Shown here: positions 53,199-63,596 of the stretch, piece by piece
Position numbering within the stretch: the stretch's first letter is position 1
Layout of the letters: every line of letters starts with the position of its first letter
Assembly (NCBI RefSeq): GCF_003967515.1
Contig: NZ_BIFQ01000001.1
Coordinates: forward strand, 3,348,001 to 3,412,000
Reading direction: 5' to 3'
From: Dictyobacter aurantiacus
GTDB lineage: Bacteria; Chloroflexota; Ktedonobacteria; Ktedonobacterales; Ktedonobacteraceae
Length of the DNA stretch: 64,000 nucleotides
Made by a program: the position numbers and the translations under genes
The notes under the pieces: model-generated
The model's database searches: none
What the model was told of the DNA's origin: nothing
The model's input: the letters and a program-made list of their open reading frames with translations, nothing else

Positions 53199-54985
53199 AG
53201 CGTAAATCCTGGTATGTCTGGCGCATGGCTAATTATCGGCCATGGCTCTATCTGCTTAGTGGTATCTTCAATGGTATCCTATTCTACCTCTTCCCCTTGA
53301 TTCCTGGCCTGATCGCGCAATACATTCTGGATGGACTGTCACGCCATTCCCTCACGCCGTCTCTTCTCTGGTGGATGGTGGCGCTAATGGTTGGAGTTGC
53401 GCTCGGGCGCTTGAGCTGTACCTTTGTGGCGGTCATCGCTGAAACCACCATGGGCGAGACGCTGCAATCCCTGCTCAGGCATAATCTCTTTGCCAGTATC
53501 CTGCAGCGCCCCGGCGCGCGTGCGCTGCCGTCCTCAACCGGCGAGGCGATTAGTCGCCTGCGCAACGACACCATGGAAGTAGGGGCTTTTGTATGCTGGC
53601 TCTTTGATCCCCTGGGCCAGGTCATCGTAATGGTGATCGCGCTGGTTATCCTTCTGCGCGTCTCGGTACTGGTAACGCTGGCGGTCTTTGTGCCCCTGGT
53701 GGCCGTGCTGCTGATCGCCAACAGCTTTCGCCGCCACATTCAGCGTTATCGCAAGGCTACTCAGGAATCTATCGGCGATGTAACCGGTTTGTTGGGCGAC
53801 GTCTTTGGGGCGGTTCAGATGCTCAAGGTGTTGGGGAGGGAGAAGCAGGTCGTGGCCCACTTCCGTCAACTGGGAGAGCAACGTCGCCGGGCTACCTTGA
53901 AGGATACGCTGCTCAGCCAGTTGATCGATGCGCTATCGAGCAACGCCGCTGATATCGGTACCGGCCTGATCCTGCTGGTCGCCGCCCAGGCTCTGCGCAA
54001 CAACACACTGACGACAGGTGACCTGGCCCTGTTTATCTCCTACCTGGGCTGGCTAACCCAGGTGATTCGCATGTCGGGCAACTTTATCACTCGCTATAGC
54101 CAGGCAGGAGTATCGCTGGATCGCCTGCTGCCATTGTTGCAGGGAGATCCCGAAGAGAAATTGGTGGAGCATCAGCAGCTCTACCTGTCGCATGAGCCAC
54201 CAGCTCTCCCATATACTCCCAAAGGGCTACAACATCGCTTTGAGGAACTGGAAGTTCAAGGGTTGACCTATACCTATCCTGGAAGTGATCGGGGCATAAA
54301 AGATATTCACCTGCATCTGAAGAGGGGATCGTTTACCGTTATCACTGGGCGCATCGGTGCGGGCAAGACCACACTCCTGCGTACCCTGCTGGGTCTGCTG
54401 CCGCTTGAGCATGGAGAACTGCTCTGGAATGGTCAATCGGTCAAAGATCCCGGCGCGTTCTTTGTGCCGCCACGTTGCGGCTATACGCCACAGGTGCCGC
54501 GCCTGTTCAGCCAGTCCCTCAAAGAGAATATCCTACTCGGTCTGCCTGAGAAGGCTGTCGATGTACCCGCTGCCCTACGCTCCGCCGTGCTTGACGGCGA
54601 TATCGCCAGCCTGGAGCAGCGGCTGGACACCCTGGTTGGCCCGCGCGGGGTCAAGCTCTCTGGTGGACAGGTACAGCGCGTGGCGGCCGCGCGCATGTTT
54701 GTGCGTTCAGCTGATTTCCTGGTTGTCGACGATCTCTCCAGTGCCCTGGACGTCGAGACCGAGCAACTCCTCTGGTCGCGCTTCCAGCCCCACCTGACGC
54801 GCCTGGCCGTATCGCATCGCCACGCCACCCTGCGCGAGGCCGACCACATCATCGTCCTCAAAGACGGCCGCATCGAAGCCGAAGGCAACCTTGACCACCT
54901 GCTCACCAGCAGCGAAGAGATGCGCCGCCTCTGGCACGGCGACCCCACCCTCATCGGCGCCACAGAGGGAGGCCAAATTGATTGA
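53195..54985 (+). CDS. ABC exporter half-transporter 2 (ATPase and permease, degenerate Walker B)
   Basis: The 596-residue protein has six membrane helices (about 20-310) and an ATPase domain (about 350-590) with Walker [12 protein letters not shown] loop TPQVPRLFS, a canonical signature [15 protein letters not shown], Walker [10 protein letters not shown], where Asp replaces the catalytic Glu, and H loop SHRHATL. The site formed by this Walker B and the LSAGE signature of the partner would be non-hydrolysing, the known asymmetry of heterodimeric exporters such as TM287/288. The start ATG at 53195 overlaps the upstream stop. Confidence 0.92.
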   Translation: MKRKSWYVWRMANYRPWLYLLSGIFNGILFYLFPLIPGLIAQYILDGLSRHSLTPSLLWWMVALMVGVALGRLSCTFVAVIAETTMGETLQSLLRHNLFASILQRPGARALPSSTGEAISRLRNDTMEVGAFVCWLFDPLGQVIVMVIALVILLRVSVLVTLAVFVPLVAVLLIANSFRRHIQRYRKATQESIGDVTGLLGDVFGAVQMLKVLGREKQVVAHFRQLGEQRRRATLKDTLLSQLIDALSSNAADIGTGLILLVAAQALRNNTLTTGDLALFISYLGWLTQVIRMSGNFITRYSQAGVSLDRLLPLLQGDPEEKLVEHQQLYLSHEPPALPYTPKGLQHRFEELEVQGLTYTYPGSDRGIKDIHLHLKRGSFTVITGRIGAGKTTLLRTLLGLLPLEHGELLWNGQSVKDPGAFFVPPRCGYTPQVPRLFSQSLKENILLGLPEKAVDVPAALRSAVLDGDIASLEQRLDTLVGPRGVKLSGGQVQRVAAARMFVRSADFLVVDDLSSALDVETEQLLWSRFQPHLTRLAVSHRHATLREADHIIVLKDGRIEAEGNLDHLLTSSEEMRRLWHGDPTLIGATEGGQID

Positions 54986-54986
54986 T

Positions 54987-55026
54987 CCCATTTTCCAAAG
55001 ACCAGCCCCATTTTCCAAAGACCAGC
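54987..55026 (+). repeat. Perfect 20-bp tandem duplication
   Basis: CCCATTTTCCAAAGACCAGC occurs twice without spacer, 54987-55006 and 55007-55026, directly after the ABC operon and against the first long hairpin. Confidence 0.9.
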
Positions 55027-55122
55027 CCGTTTTAGAAAGGTGGGTGTTTGCACCCACCTTTCTAAAACGGGCTTTTCACAATAAAAAATGGTGGGCGCGC
55101 CAGCGCCCACCATTTTTTATTG
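55024..55122. terminator. Two long perfect hairpins in tandem between convergent operons
   Basis: Hairpin 1 has a 23-bp perfect stem (55024-55046 with 55051-55073, loop TTTG). Hairpin 2 has a 20-bp perfect stem (55079-55098 with 55103-55122, loop GCCA) with A6 and T6 tracts. They separate the ABC exporter genes (plus) from the PAP2-like gene (minus). Confidence 0.8.
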
Positions 55123-55126
55123 TTTT

Positions 55127-55759
55127 CTAAAACCCTTGGGTTTTGAGCAGGAGCCAGGAGAGGCCGACTCCGACCAGTGAGCCAGCGATCACCTGGGCCA
55201 GCGTATGGCGGCGCAGCATCACACGCGACCAGCTGACCAGAATCACCAGCAGGAAGGCCGGCAAGATCATACGTCCATAGACCATGCTCAAAGCGGTGAC
55301 CGCGGCCGAAAGCGCCGAGGCATGCATACTTATCTTCCACCAGAAGGTAATCAGCATCATAATCACACCACTGATCGAGACCAGCAGCAGGACCGATTCC
55401 AGATTCTTTTGTCCATTGGTCAGATGCAGTATGAGAAAGCCAAGCAGGCTTGATGCAATGCCGAACAGAAAAGGACCGACGCGCTGCGAGCGCACGCTCA
55501 CATCCACATCGGTAAATTTACCAGTCAGTACGCCAAAGGTGATATAGGCCATCGGGCCGACGCAGAGAAAGAAAATAGTAATAATTGCAGAAAGCAGTGG
55601 ATTGCGATCATTGGCTGAATAGGCCATTAGTAAAATAAAAGGCAAGGCTACCACGGCGGGCGATAGGATCGTTGACACCAGGCGCGCGCTTTGTATGCGT
55701 AGCGTTCTGGTCTCTGTCACGCTATTATCGCCTTCTTGAATAGCCATATTCTCAAGCAT
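55127..55759 (-). CDS. PAP2-superfamily-like membrane protein with altered active-site motifs
   Basis: This 210-residue protein has about six membrane helices. The end (ISMHASALSAAVTAL, then WSRVMLRRHTLAQVIAGSLVG) follows the PAP2 phosphatase pattern, in which a PSGH motif and SR-x5-H-x3-D form the active site. Here PSGH is replaced by ISMHAS and the final Asp by Gln, while SR-x5-H is kept. Activity is therefore uncertain, and it may handle a different lipid phosphate or be a structural member. AAGGAG lies nine bases before the start at 55759. Confidence 0.7.
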   Translation of the reverse strand: MLENMAIQEGDNSVTETRTLRIQSARLVSTILSPAVVALPFILLMAYSANDRNPLLSAIITIFFLCVGPMAYITFGVLTGKFTDVDVSVRSQRVGPFLFGIASSLLGFLILHLTNGQKNLESVLLLVSISGVIMMLITFWWKISMHASALSAAVTALSMVYGRMILPAFLLVILVSWSRVMLRRHTLAQVIAGSLVGVGLSWLLLKTQGF

Positions 55760-55861
55760 TATGAGTTTCTCCTTACGTTCCTTGCTAGGCATCAATCACT
55801 CGCTATATATAAACGTGCCAGCAGCCATAAAATCTACCCTGCTTCTCAGCACCATTACCAT

Positions 55862-56803
55862 TTACTGATCGGCTAGCTCAAAGGTCGACCGCCTGGCCTG
55901 AACGGGATAGCCCAATACTGTACTGGCGACCCGGCTGAACTCCTCGGCATCACCGCTGCACCAGATAGAGGTACTTCCCTCCAGTCCATTCAGAGGACGG
56001 GCCAGTCCATCTGTATCCAGAATGGCATGTGCGCGGCGAGCGATGGCTGATCCGCTATCGATGATCTGAACCTGTTTTCCCATGACCTGCGCGATAGCCG
56101 GTCGCAGGGCCGGAAAATGGGTACAGCCGAGCACCAGCACATCGATCTCTTTATCTATCAATGGCTGTAAGGCGTCGCGTAGCACGCTCTCCACATGAGG
56201 GCCACCCAACTCACCCTGCTCGACCAGCGTCACCAGCTGGGGACAGCCGACGGCGTAGACCTGGATATCGGATGCGAAGTCATCGATCAGGTGGCGCAGG
56301 TAGGACGCTTTGACGGCCTGGTTGGTGGCGGCGATGCCAATGCGTCCCCGGCGGGTTAGTCGTGCAGCTGGTTTGACCGCGGGCACAACGCCAATAAAAG
56401 GGATCGAAAAGGTGGAGCGTAGTACACTTAATGACGCCTGCGAGGCGGTGTTGCAGGCTACAACGATCAACTTTACCCCCTGGTCGATCAAGTAGCGGCT
56501 GTTCCGTAGAGAGAGCTCTATAATCTCTTCTTCGCTGCGTGTGCCGTAGGGGCAATTGGCGGTATCCCCCAGGTAGATGAAATGCTCATTGGGAAGTTCT
56601 TGTTGCAGGGCGGTCAGGATTGTCAGACCTCCGGCACCTGAATCAAACACCCCGATTGGTGCGCGTGCCCGGTGTTGTCTTTGCCGAGAGCCCTGTGGAG
56701 CGCCGCGAACATGGTCGTAGATGCTATGCTCACTGCGCTCGGCATCGCGTGCGGGCAACACCCCGTGTTGCTCCGCACTATTGTCTAAACTCCTGATATC
56801 CAT
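55862..56803 (-). CDS. murI: Glutamate racemase
   Basis: MurI makes D-glutamate for peptidoglycan. The protein has the two catalytic Cys regions, VVACNTASQASL and LGCTHFPALRP, plus IGVFDSGAGGLTIL and YLGDTANCPYGTRS at the start of the fold. The first about 47 residues, before APIGVFDSG, are polar and not part of the usual enzyme. The last 45 residues also extend past the normal end. It lies 24 bp after the mutase gene on the same strand and is probably at the end of that transcript. AAGG before the ATG. Confidence 0.95.
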   Translation of the reverse strand: MDIRSLDNSAEQHGVLPARDAERSEHSIYDHVRGAPQGSRQRQHRARAPIGVFDSGAGGLTILTALQQELPNEHFIYLGDTANCPYGTRSEEEIIELSLRNSRYLIDQGVKLIVVACNTASQASLSVLRSTFSIPFIGVVPAVKPAARLTRRGRIGIAATNQAVKASYLRHLIDDFASDIQVYAVGCPQLVTLVEQGELGGPHVESVLRDALQPLIDKEIDVLVLGCTHFPALRPAIAQVMGKQVQIIDSGSAIARRAHAILDTDGLARPLNGLEGSTSIWCSGDAEEFSRVASTVLGYPVQARRSTFELADQ

Positions 56804-56827
56804 AATCCTTATTACATTCTACAACTA

Positions 56828-58498
56828 CTACTCTGTCAGACTACGAAACTCGTGTTGTTCACCAAAGACGTGTCGCATTGTATCACTGATCTCTCCCAGT
56901 GTCGTGTAGGCCTCGACCGCTGAGATGATCGCGGGCATCAAGTTATCGCTCCCCTCGGCCGCCTGCTGGAGTTGTTGCAGCTTCTGTTTGACGAGATCGT
57001 TGTCACGCTTCTGGCGCAGCTCTGCCAGCTTGCGGGCTTGACGCGCACCGATCTGAGGATCAACCTTGTGACCGACGAAATGCTCCGTCTCGGCCTGCTT
57101 GAAGCGGTTGACACCTACCACGATCGCCTGCTCTTTCTCTAATTCGAGCTGATAGCGATAGGCCGCCTCCTCGATCTGGGACTGCATATAGCCGGTTTCG
57201 ATGGCGCGCACGCTACCACCGATCTCATCGATCTGCTGGATATAGGCCAGGGCCTGCTTTTCCAGCGCGTCGGTGAGGGTCTCGACGTAGTACGAGCCAG
57301 CCAGTGGATCGACCACGTCGGCGACGCCGGTCTCATAGCCGAGGATCTGCTGTGTGCGCAGGGCCAGACGCGCCGTCTCTTCCGTGGGCAGCGAGAGCGC
57401 CTCGTCTTTGGCGTTGGTGTGCAGGGACTGCGTGCCGCCGAGTACCGCGGCCAGAGCCTGGTAAGCGGTGCGCACGATGTTGTTGTCGGGCTGCTGGGCT
57501 GTCAGGGTCGAACCGGCGGTCTGAGTGTGGAAGCGCAGCATCATCGAGCGCGGATCTTTGGCGTGGAAGCGTTCGCGCATGATATGAGCCCACATGCGTC
57601 GGGCGGCCCTGAACTTGGCGACCTCTTCAAACAGGTTGTTATGGCTATTGAAGAAGAAAGAGAGCTGGCCGGCGAATGTATCCACGTCCAGACCGGCATC
57701 CAGCGCGGCCTGCACATAGGCGATGGCGTTCGACAGCGTAAAGGCGATCTCCTGCGCGGCCGTCGAGCCCGCCTCACGCATATGATAGCCACTGATACTG
57801 ATCGTATTCCACTGCGGCAATTCGGCGGCGCAGTAGCTGAAAATATCGGTAATGATGCGCATCGAGTGGCGTGGTGGATAGATATAGGTGCCGCGCGCGG
57901 TATATTCTTTTAATAGATCATTCTGGATCGTGCCGGAGAGCTTGCGCGGATCGGCCCCTTGCTTTTTCGCCACCGCGACATAGAGGGCCAGCAGAATGCT
58001 GGCGGTGGCATTGATGGTCATTGATGTGCTGATACGTTCGAGCGGCAGGTCCCGCAGCAGTATCTCCATATCTTCCAGGCTGGAGATCGATACCCCTACC
58101 TTACCTACTTCTCCTTCAGAAAAAGGATGATCGGCGTCATAGCCCATCTGGGTGGGAAGATCAAAGGCCACTGATAGGCCGGTGGTTCCCTGAGAGAGCA
58201 GATAGTGGTAGCGCCGGTTCGATTCTTCCGCACTGGCAAATCCGGCGTACTGACGCATTGTCCACAGCCTGGAGCGATACATTCCGGGACGTACACCACG
58301 GGTGAAGGGAAACTCGCCGGGATAGCCAAGCTGGGTCTGTTCATCCCAGTTGACGAGATCTTCCGCGCTGGATAGATCGGGGACCTCAATGTCCGAGCTG
58401 GTCACAAATTTCTCTTTGCGCGCCGCTGCTCTGGCGCTGACCTTGCGTGCTGTTGTGTCGCGCCACTCTGCGGCACTCTTACTTACATGTATATCCAT
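56828..58498 (-). CDS. Methylmalonyl-CoA mutase-type large (alpha) subunit
   Basis: The 556-residue archaeal-type B12-dependent mutase subunit has no cobalamin-binding domain. Motifs: [82 protein letters not shown] and [18 protein letters not shown]. The residue that binds the substrate carboxylate in the P. shermanii enzyme (Arg207) is kept as Arg202 in [10 protein letters not shown]. This favours methylmalonyl-CoA, although the Tyr89 position is Arg70. The biotin carrier gene 60 bp upstream fits a propionyl-CoA carboxylase to methylmalonyl-CoA route. The small B12 subunit is not in the window. It is a paralogue of the mutase at 27.5-29.2 kb. Confidence 0.9.
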   Translation of the reverse strand: MDIHVSKSAAEWRDTTARKVSARAAARKEKFVTSSDIEVPDLSSAEDLVNWDEQTQLGYPGEFPFTRGVRPGMYRSRLWTMRQYAGFASAEESNRRYHYLLSQGTTGLSVAFDLPTQMGYDADHPFSEGEVGKVGVSISSLEDMEILLRDLPLERISTSMTINATASILLALYVAVAKKQGADPRKLSGTIQNDLLKEYTARGTYIYPPRHSMRIITDIFSYCAAELPQWNTISISGYHMREAGSTAAQEIAFTLSNAIAYVQAALDAGLDVDTFAGQLSFFFNSHNNLFEEVAKFRAARRMWAHIMRERFHAKDPRSMMLRFHTQTAGSTLTAQQPDNNIVRTAYQALAAVLGGTQSLHTNAKDEALSLPTEETARLALRTQQILGYETGVADVVDPLAGSYYVETLTDALEKQALAYIQQIDEIGGSVRAIETGYMQSQIEEAAYRYQLELEKEQAIVVGVNRFKQAETEHFVGHKVDPQIGARQARKLAELRQKRDNDLVKQKLQQLQQAAEGSDNLMPAIISAVEAYTTLGEISDTMRHVFGEQHEFRSLTE

Positions 58499-58558
58499 GG
58501 ACCCACGTGCTCCTCTTAATGAAAGCCAGAAAGATTATAGCATAAGACCAGAATCTGT

Positions 58559-59134
58559 CTAACGCGGCTGCTCACCCTCGATAATGACCAGTAACTGACC
58601 CTGATCGACCGTCTGTCCTTTCTGGACCTTGAGCTCCTTGACGGTACCGGCGATTGGCGATGGTAGATCGTTTTCCATCTTCATTGCCTCCAGCACCACC
58701 ACCGTTTGTCCCGCGCTCACCGTGTCCCCGGGCTGCGCCAACGTGTTCACGACCAGGCCAGGCATGGGAGCCTTGATTCTGGCGGCGCTACTCGCCGCGT
58801 TTGAGCGCGCGATGCCTGTCAGTGTGCGCGTGCGTTCATCTTCGACGGTCACCAGAAAGTACTGTCCGGCTAACTGAATCTCGTAGGTCTGGCGATTCCC
58901 GTCTTCATCATCTTGCGCAACGCGGCGGACAAACACTTCATAGGATTTGCCAGCGATCAGCAGACTGTAGTAACCACCTTCGGGCTGTTTCCCTTTGTCA
59001 TCGGCGGCCAGGGCTGCGATGCGTTGCCAGTCGAGAGCATGCGTTACCCCATCCAGCGTCACCGCTGTCTGGACATCTTGCGTGCGGGTAGTGATTGTAT
59101 AGTTTTGATTGTTTATGCTTGCGATGTATGGCAT
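58559..59134 (-). CDS. Biotin carboxyl carrier protein of an acyl-CoA carboxylase
   Basis: The last 75 residues form a biotinyl domain with EAMKMEND, the biotin-accepting Lys being Lys152, and the usual hinge APMPGLVVNTLAQPGDTV and GQTVDQGQLLVIIEG. The first 110 residues (YIASINNQNYTITTR, SYEVFVRRVAQDDEDG) are a beta-rich region like those preceding the carrier domain in acetyl/propionyl-CoA carboxylase alpha chains. The carboxylase subunits are not adjacent. It is first in a minus-strand operon with the mutase and murI, which supports propionyl-CoA metabolism. AGAAGG lies upstream. Confidence 0.9.
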   Translation of the reverse strand: MPYIASINNQNYTITTRTQDVQTAVTLDGVTHALDWQRIAALAADDKGKQPEGGYYSLLIAGKSYEVFVRRVAQDDEDGNRQTYEIQLAGQYFLVTVEDERTRTLTGIARSNAASSAARIKAPMPGLVVNTLAQPGDTVSAGQTVVVLEAMKMENDLPSPIAGTVKELKVQKGQTVDQGQLLVIIEGEQPR

Positions 59135-59249
59135 GACGTTTTTACCTTCTACTTTGAAAGTTATCTCTTGATAAGATGTACACGAGGCTATTGTACCATG
59201 TCTGCTGTGAGGAGGCGAGACAGAGATATTTCGGGAGGGCGAGGAAGAA

Positions 59250-59306
59250 TTCTAACATTTCTCTAACACTTCTCCTATGTGGTTCTAACATTCACTGTGG
59301 CATACT
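59250..59306 (+). promoter_or_regulatory. Three phased TCTAACA repeats before a -10-like CATACT (possible PhoP-type operator)
   Basis: TCTAACA occurs at 59251, 59262 and 59284, that is 11 and 22 bp apart and on one face of the helix. The 10-bp gap from the last copy to CATACT (59301) fits the layout of Pho-box promoters, where 7-bp direct repeats with 11-bp period replace the -35. It lies in the divergent 329-bp gap between the carrier protein (minus) and the Cys-rich gene (plus). The region after it (59320-59463) is a leader with the hairpin GATCTCT-ggc-AGAGATC near 59394. No CIRCE element for HrcA is present. Confidence 0.55.
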
Positions 59307-59463
59307 CTTGCTAGAGAAAAGAATAACTCAACATCTGAGATAGCAAGGCATTGCAGACGCGAGGCGTTGCATGATGTAGGAGACGCCTGGCATTGATCTC
59401 TGGCAGAGATCTGTACCCCCTTCAGGTGGGTTTTGTCGGCATCTACATCAAAGGGCTACCACG

Positions 59464-59763
59464 ATGCGAGAAGAGGATTTCACGAATCCCTATAATAAAA
59501 ACAGTGAGCAAAACAATGAGCACGGGCAGTGCGAATCTGCCTCATCGGTTTCGGTGTATGCACGGAAGCCGTTCCGTTGTGCGAACTGCGATATTGAGAT
59601 TCTCTGGCCCCCGACGGTGCGACAAGGTCAAACCTATTGTTGTAGCGGTTGCGCGGCCGGTGGACCATGCTGCTGCGACTACTCGCTGTATCGCTCTATT
59701 AATATCTCGGGTGTCATCCATTATGAGCCAGACGAAGAGGCACTGCATAAGTCTTCTGACTAA
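59464..59763 (+). CDS. Small cysteine-rich, probably metal-binding protein upstream of groES
   Basis: The 99-residue protein has nine cysteines, eight of them in residues 39-71: CANC (39, 42), YCCSGC (59, 60, 63) and GPCCCDY (69-71). The pattern CxxC...CCxxC...CxC suggests a zinc or copper site of metallothionein or ribbon type. The first 35 residues are polar with many Asn/Ser/Glu and look disordered. I do not recognise a named family. AAAGGG stands before the start. GroES begins 30 bp later with its own ribosome binding site, so the genes share a transcript. A metal-stress or redox role next to the chaperonins is inference. Confidence 0.75.
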   Translation: MREEDFTNPYNKNSEQNNEHGQCESASSVSVYARKPFRCANCDIEILWPPTVRQGQTYCCSGCAAGGPCCCDYSLYRSINISGVIHYEPDEEALHKSSD

Positions 59764-59793
59764 AAGCTTCATTGATGAAAGGAAGTGTAAACC

Positions 59794-60084
59794 GTGGCTA
59801 AAATTCGTCCTATTGGAGATCGCGTGGTTGTAAAGCCCGCGGCAAAAGAAGAAGTAACCAAAAGCGGTATCGTTATCCCTGATACAGCTAAAGAGAAGCC
59901 CCAGGAAGGGGTTGTCATCGCGGTTGGCAATGGCCGCCTGCTGGATAACGGTGATCGCGCAGTTATAGATGTTCATGAGGGTGACCGTGTGCTGTTCGCG
60001 AAATACGGTGGCACCGAGTTTAAAGTGGACGGTGAAGAGTACCTGGTTCTCAAAGAGAACGATATTCTTGCAATTGTTGGCTAG
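59794..60084 (+). CDS. groES: Co-chaperonin GroES
   Basis: The 96-residue co-chaperonin has [29 protein letters not shown], whose mobile loop docks on GroEL, then [19 protein letters not shown] and [31 protein letters not shown]. It forms the heptameric lid of the GroEL chamber. GTG start behind GAAAGGAAG. Ninety base pairs separate it from groEL. The transcript probably starts upstream of the Cys-rich gene. Confidence 0.98.
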   Translation: MAKIRPIGDRVVVKPAAKEEVTKSGIVIPDTAKEKPQEGVVIAVGNGRLLDNGDRAVIDVHEGDRVLFAKYGGTEFKVDGEEYLVLKENDILAIVG

Positions 60085-60152
60085 TCATTCCCGGCATCGG
60101 GCTAGGCATGACAAACTATAGGTTACCATGTCGCCTGGATGTATGAGGATAA

Positions 60153-61799
<1,647 letters not shown>

Positions 61800-61811
61800 T
61801 TCTAAACAACA

Positions 61812-61863
61812 CACAAAAGAAGCGATGCCGCTGGAAATTTCCAGCGGCATCGCTTCTTTTGTG
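61812..61863. terminator. 52-bp perfect palindrome ending groEL
   Basis: Arms 61812-61837 and 61838-61863 are exactly complementary with no unpaired bases (CACAAAAGAAGCGATG... and its mirror). It starts 13 bp after the groEL stop. The A/T tract inside the stem and TTTTGTG at its foot fit a bidirectional terminator. A 22-bp sequence beginning TGTGCGCAAAACC at its right edge (61859) is repeated at 61892 with one difference. Confidence 0.8.
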
Positions 61864-61912
61864 CGCAAAACCTATGCTACGCGCATCTATGTGTGCGCAA
61901 AACCCATGCTAC

Positions 61913-62004
61913 GATGGTGCATCGGGGGCGCATCCGCGCCCCCGATGCACCATCTAAAAAACAGTGCGGCCGCGTATGCGGACGCCCGTGCGGAGGCGCT
62001 CATG
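61913..62004 (+). repeat. Variable-stem hairpin element, copy C
   Basis: A perfect 18-bp hairpin (61913-61930 with 61937-61954) is followed by the conserved tail ACAGTGCGGCCGCGTATGCG and GACGCCCGTGCGGAGGCGCT, ending in CATG at 62004. The loop region GGCGCATCCGCGCC is shared with copy A although the stems are not. It lies in the convergent gap after groEL, together with the palindrome at 61812. Confidence 0.82.
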
Positions 62005-62034
62005 CTCCTCCGCAAGAGGAAACCTGGCGCATCA

Positions 62035-62940
62035 TCAGGAAAGAAACTTTGCTGAGCTTAGCATAGGATTCAGATATTTTTGCAGCGCCTCCTGATAGAT
62101 ATTATCGGGCACCAAAAAATAGATCACATAATAGGTCTTGCTATGTTTATCGGCAATAGTGGTAAAGTGGATCTTTGTATTCTGGCTATCCAGCAGGGTG
62201 GCATCCTTTTGTGACCACTTGTCGCCCGCGATAGTTGGATTGGCGTTCGCGGCCTGCACCGTCTGAATCTCATGGCTGCCCTGGATCTGCTGCAGACCTT
62301 GTACCGTAGAGGCGTTCAAATCATCTACGCTACTGATCGAGTTGTTGATTGCGCTGGACAGGCGATTAATGACAAAAGAGATGCCGATTTGATCCTGTGA
62401 ATTGATGGTCAGCGAGGTCGCGGCTGTGGATTGCTGGGGCGAGCCAAGGGTCCAATCCGATGGATACTTTACTGACATGTTGATATTGGTATTGGTGGCA
62501 GTCTTAAAAGAGGTTGGCGTGGGCAGCGAATTAGCAGGCTTGCTACTTGTCTGTGGCGTTGCCGCTGCCGACTGGCTGTTGCTTTTGCTTGCCGGTTTAG
62601 CGGCAAGGCCGGTGATCTGTCCGTTGCTATAGAGCGTGGCGGCGGTAATCAAAGCGGCTACCAGAGGAGCTATGACCAGGGCCGCGATTATCCCCAGGAT
62701 ACTACCAGTTCGGCGCCCTGAACGGGCTGGCGCTTTCTTGCCATTTATAGAAGAGGTGGAGGTCTCGTTTTGCATCTCTATGGTGCCCGGCAACTGTTGT
62801 GGAATGGTGGCTGGCCACGGCGGGGTACCCGGAGGTAGATACGAGAATCTCGATGTGCGACTCGTATATGTACTGGTTCCGCAGCGTGGACAGAAGGCAG
62901 TTGCATCGGGAAGATCGGCTGAGCATTGAGAACATTTCAT
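62035..62940 (-). CDS. Zinc-ribbon membrane protein with a PsbP/lipoprotein-like outer domain
   Basis: The N-terminus has a zinc ribbon with Cys3, Cys6, Cys17 and Cys20 (MKCSQCSADL...FCPRCG). A basic linker leads to one membrane helix (GIIAALVIAPLVAALITAATLY), then a Ser/Thr/Pro-rich spacer. The outer domain (about 150-301: INMSVKYPSDWTLGSP, IGISFVINRLSSA, KIHFTTIADKHSKTYYVIYFLV) resembles PsbP-like domains of unknown ligand. AGGGAG lies before the start. Its function is unknown. Confidence 0.78.
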   Translation of the reverse strand: MKCSQCSADLPDATAFCPRCGTSTYTSRTSRFSYLPPGTPPWPATIPQQLPGTIEMQNETSTSSINGKKAPARSGRRTGSILGIIAALVIAPLVAALITAATLYSNGQITGLAAKPASKSNSQSAAATPQTSSKPANSLPTPTSFKTATNTNINMSVKYPSDWTLGSPQQSTAATSLTINSQDQIGISFVINRLSSAINNSISSVDDLNASTVQGLQQIQGSHEIQTVQAANANPTIAGDKWSQKDATLLDSQNTKIHFTTIADKHSKTYYVIYFLVPDNIYQEALQKYLNPMLSSAKFLS

Positions 62941-62958
62941 AAGTCGCGCTCCCTGTAT

Positions 62959-63213
62959 TTAAGGTGTGTGTATCAAATGACAATCAAAACGTACAACTCC
63001 ACTCTGGCGCTCTGTTACAACTTTTAAAACCTCTAGTGCTATCGGCTCCCCTATCGCGATGGCGATATCTGTTTCATCCAGCACGCGGCACTCAAAATGA
63101 CGGTCAGGATCTATCTTGTCAGCAATGACGCAATGAACGTAATCATGCTCCTCACCCTGAAAAATGGTATGTAGTCCCGCCTCTTTGCTCAGTAATGTAC
63201 CTTCCCGAATCAC
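62959..63213 (-). CDS. Small soluble protein of unknown function
   Basis: This 84-residue protein (IREGTLLSKEAGLHTIF, DYVHCVIADKIDPDRHFECRVLDE) is mostly beta strand with no membrane or metal motif beyond scattered His and Cys. It is not recognised. The GTG start at 63213 is supported by AGGAG nine bases upstream. It precedes the zinc-ribbon gene by 18 bp on the same strand, so the two are probably cotranscribed. Confidence 0.65.
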   Translation of the reverse strand: MIREGTLLSKEAGLHTIFQGEEHDYVHCVIADKIDPDRHFECRVLDETDIAIAIGEPIALEVLKVVTERQSGVVRFDCHLIHTP

Positions 63214-63430
63214 GTCTCATACTCCTGCAAACGAGATAGTTCGTTGCCCGTAGTTAGCAGCACAAAAAATAGAGATATGATTACTAGTATTAGTAACAAC
63301 CTGCCGATTGTCAACCTCTTTAGCTATAATTATCGAATAGAATGAATAAATTTGCAACTCTTTGCTCTATGCTGAACTTTCGGCATTTATTTTATTTATG
63401 TGTGGATCTTGCTCTCGTTACCTTCGGGGT

Positions 63431-63557
63431 ACATGATAGCCCCCACACGCGCGTCCGCTGCGCGGCCGCGCTGGTTTTTTGTGTTGGTGCGGGGGGCACT
63501 TCCGCGCCCCCCGCACCAACACAAAACGGACTTGTGAGTACCGTAGGTGCGAAAGCC
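63431..63557 (-). repeat. Variable-stem hairpin element, copy D (reverse orientation)
   Basis: On the minus strand the left flank (GGCTTTCGCACCTACGGTAC, then ACAAGTCCG) matches copy A. A perfect 21-bp hairpin follows (63506-63526 with 63477-63497), then the tail AACCAGCGCGGCCGCGCAGC and GGACGCGCGTGTGGGGGC ending at 63432. It lies in the 558-bp gap between the two minus-strand genes, whose remaining part is AT rich and without a gene. Confidence 0.82.
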
Positions 63558-63596
63558 CAGGCAGGCTGCAGGCGATAATCATGAGCGTAAGCTACA

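Noticed and set aside
59135..59463. CIRCE operator (HrcA) in front of the chaperonin genes
   Set aside because: I looked for TTAGCACTC-N9-GAGTGCTAA and found no match in the region. The phased TCTAACA repeats are a different signal.
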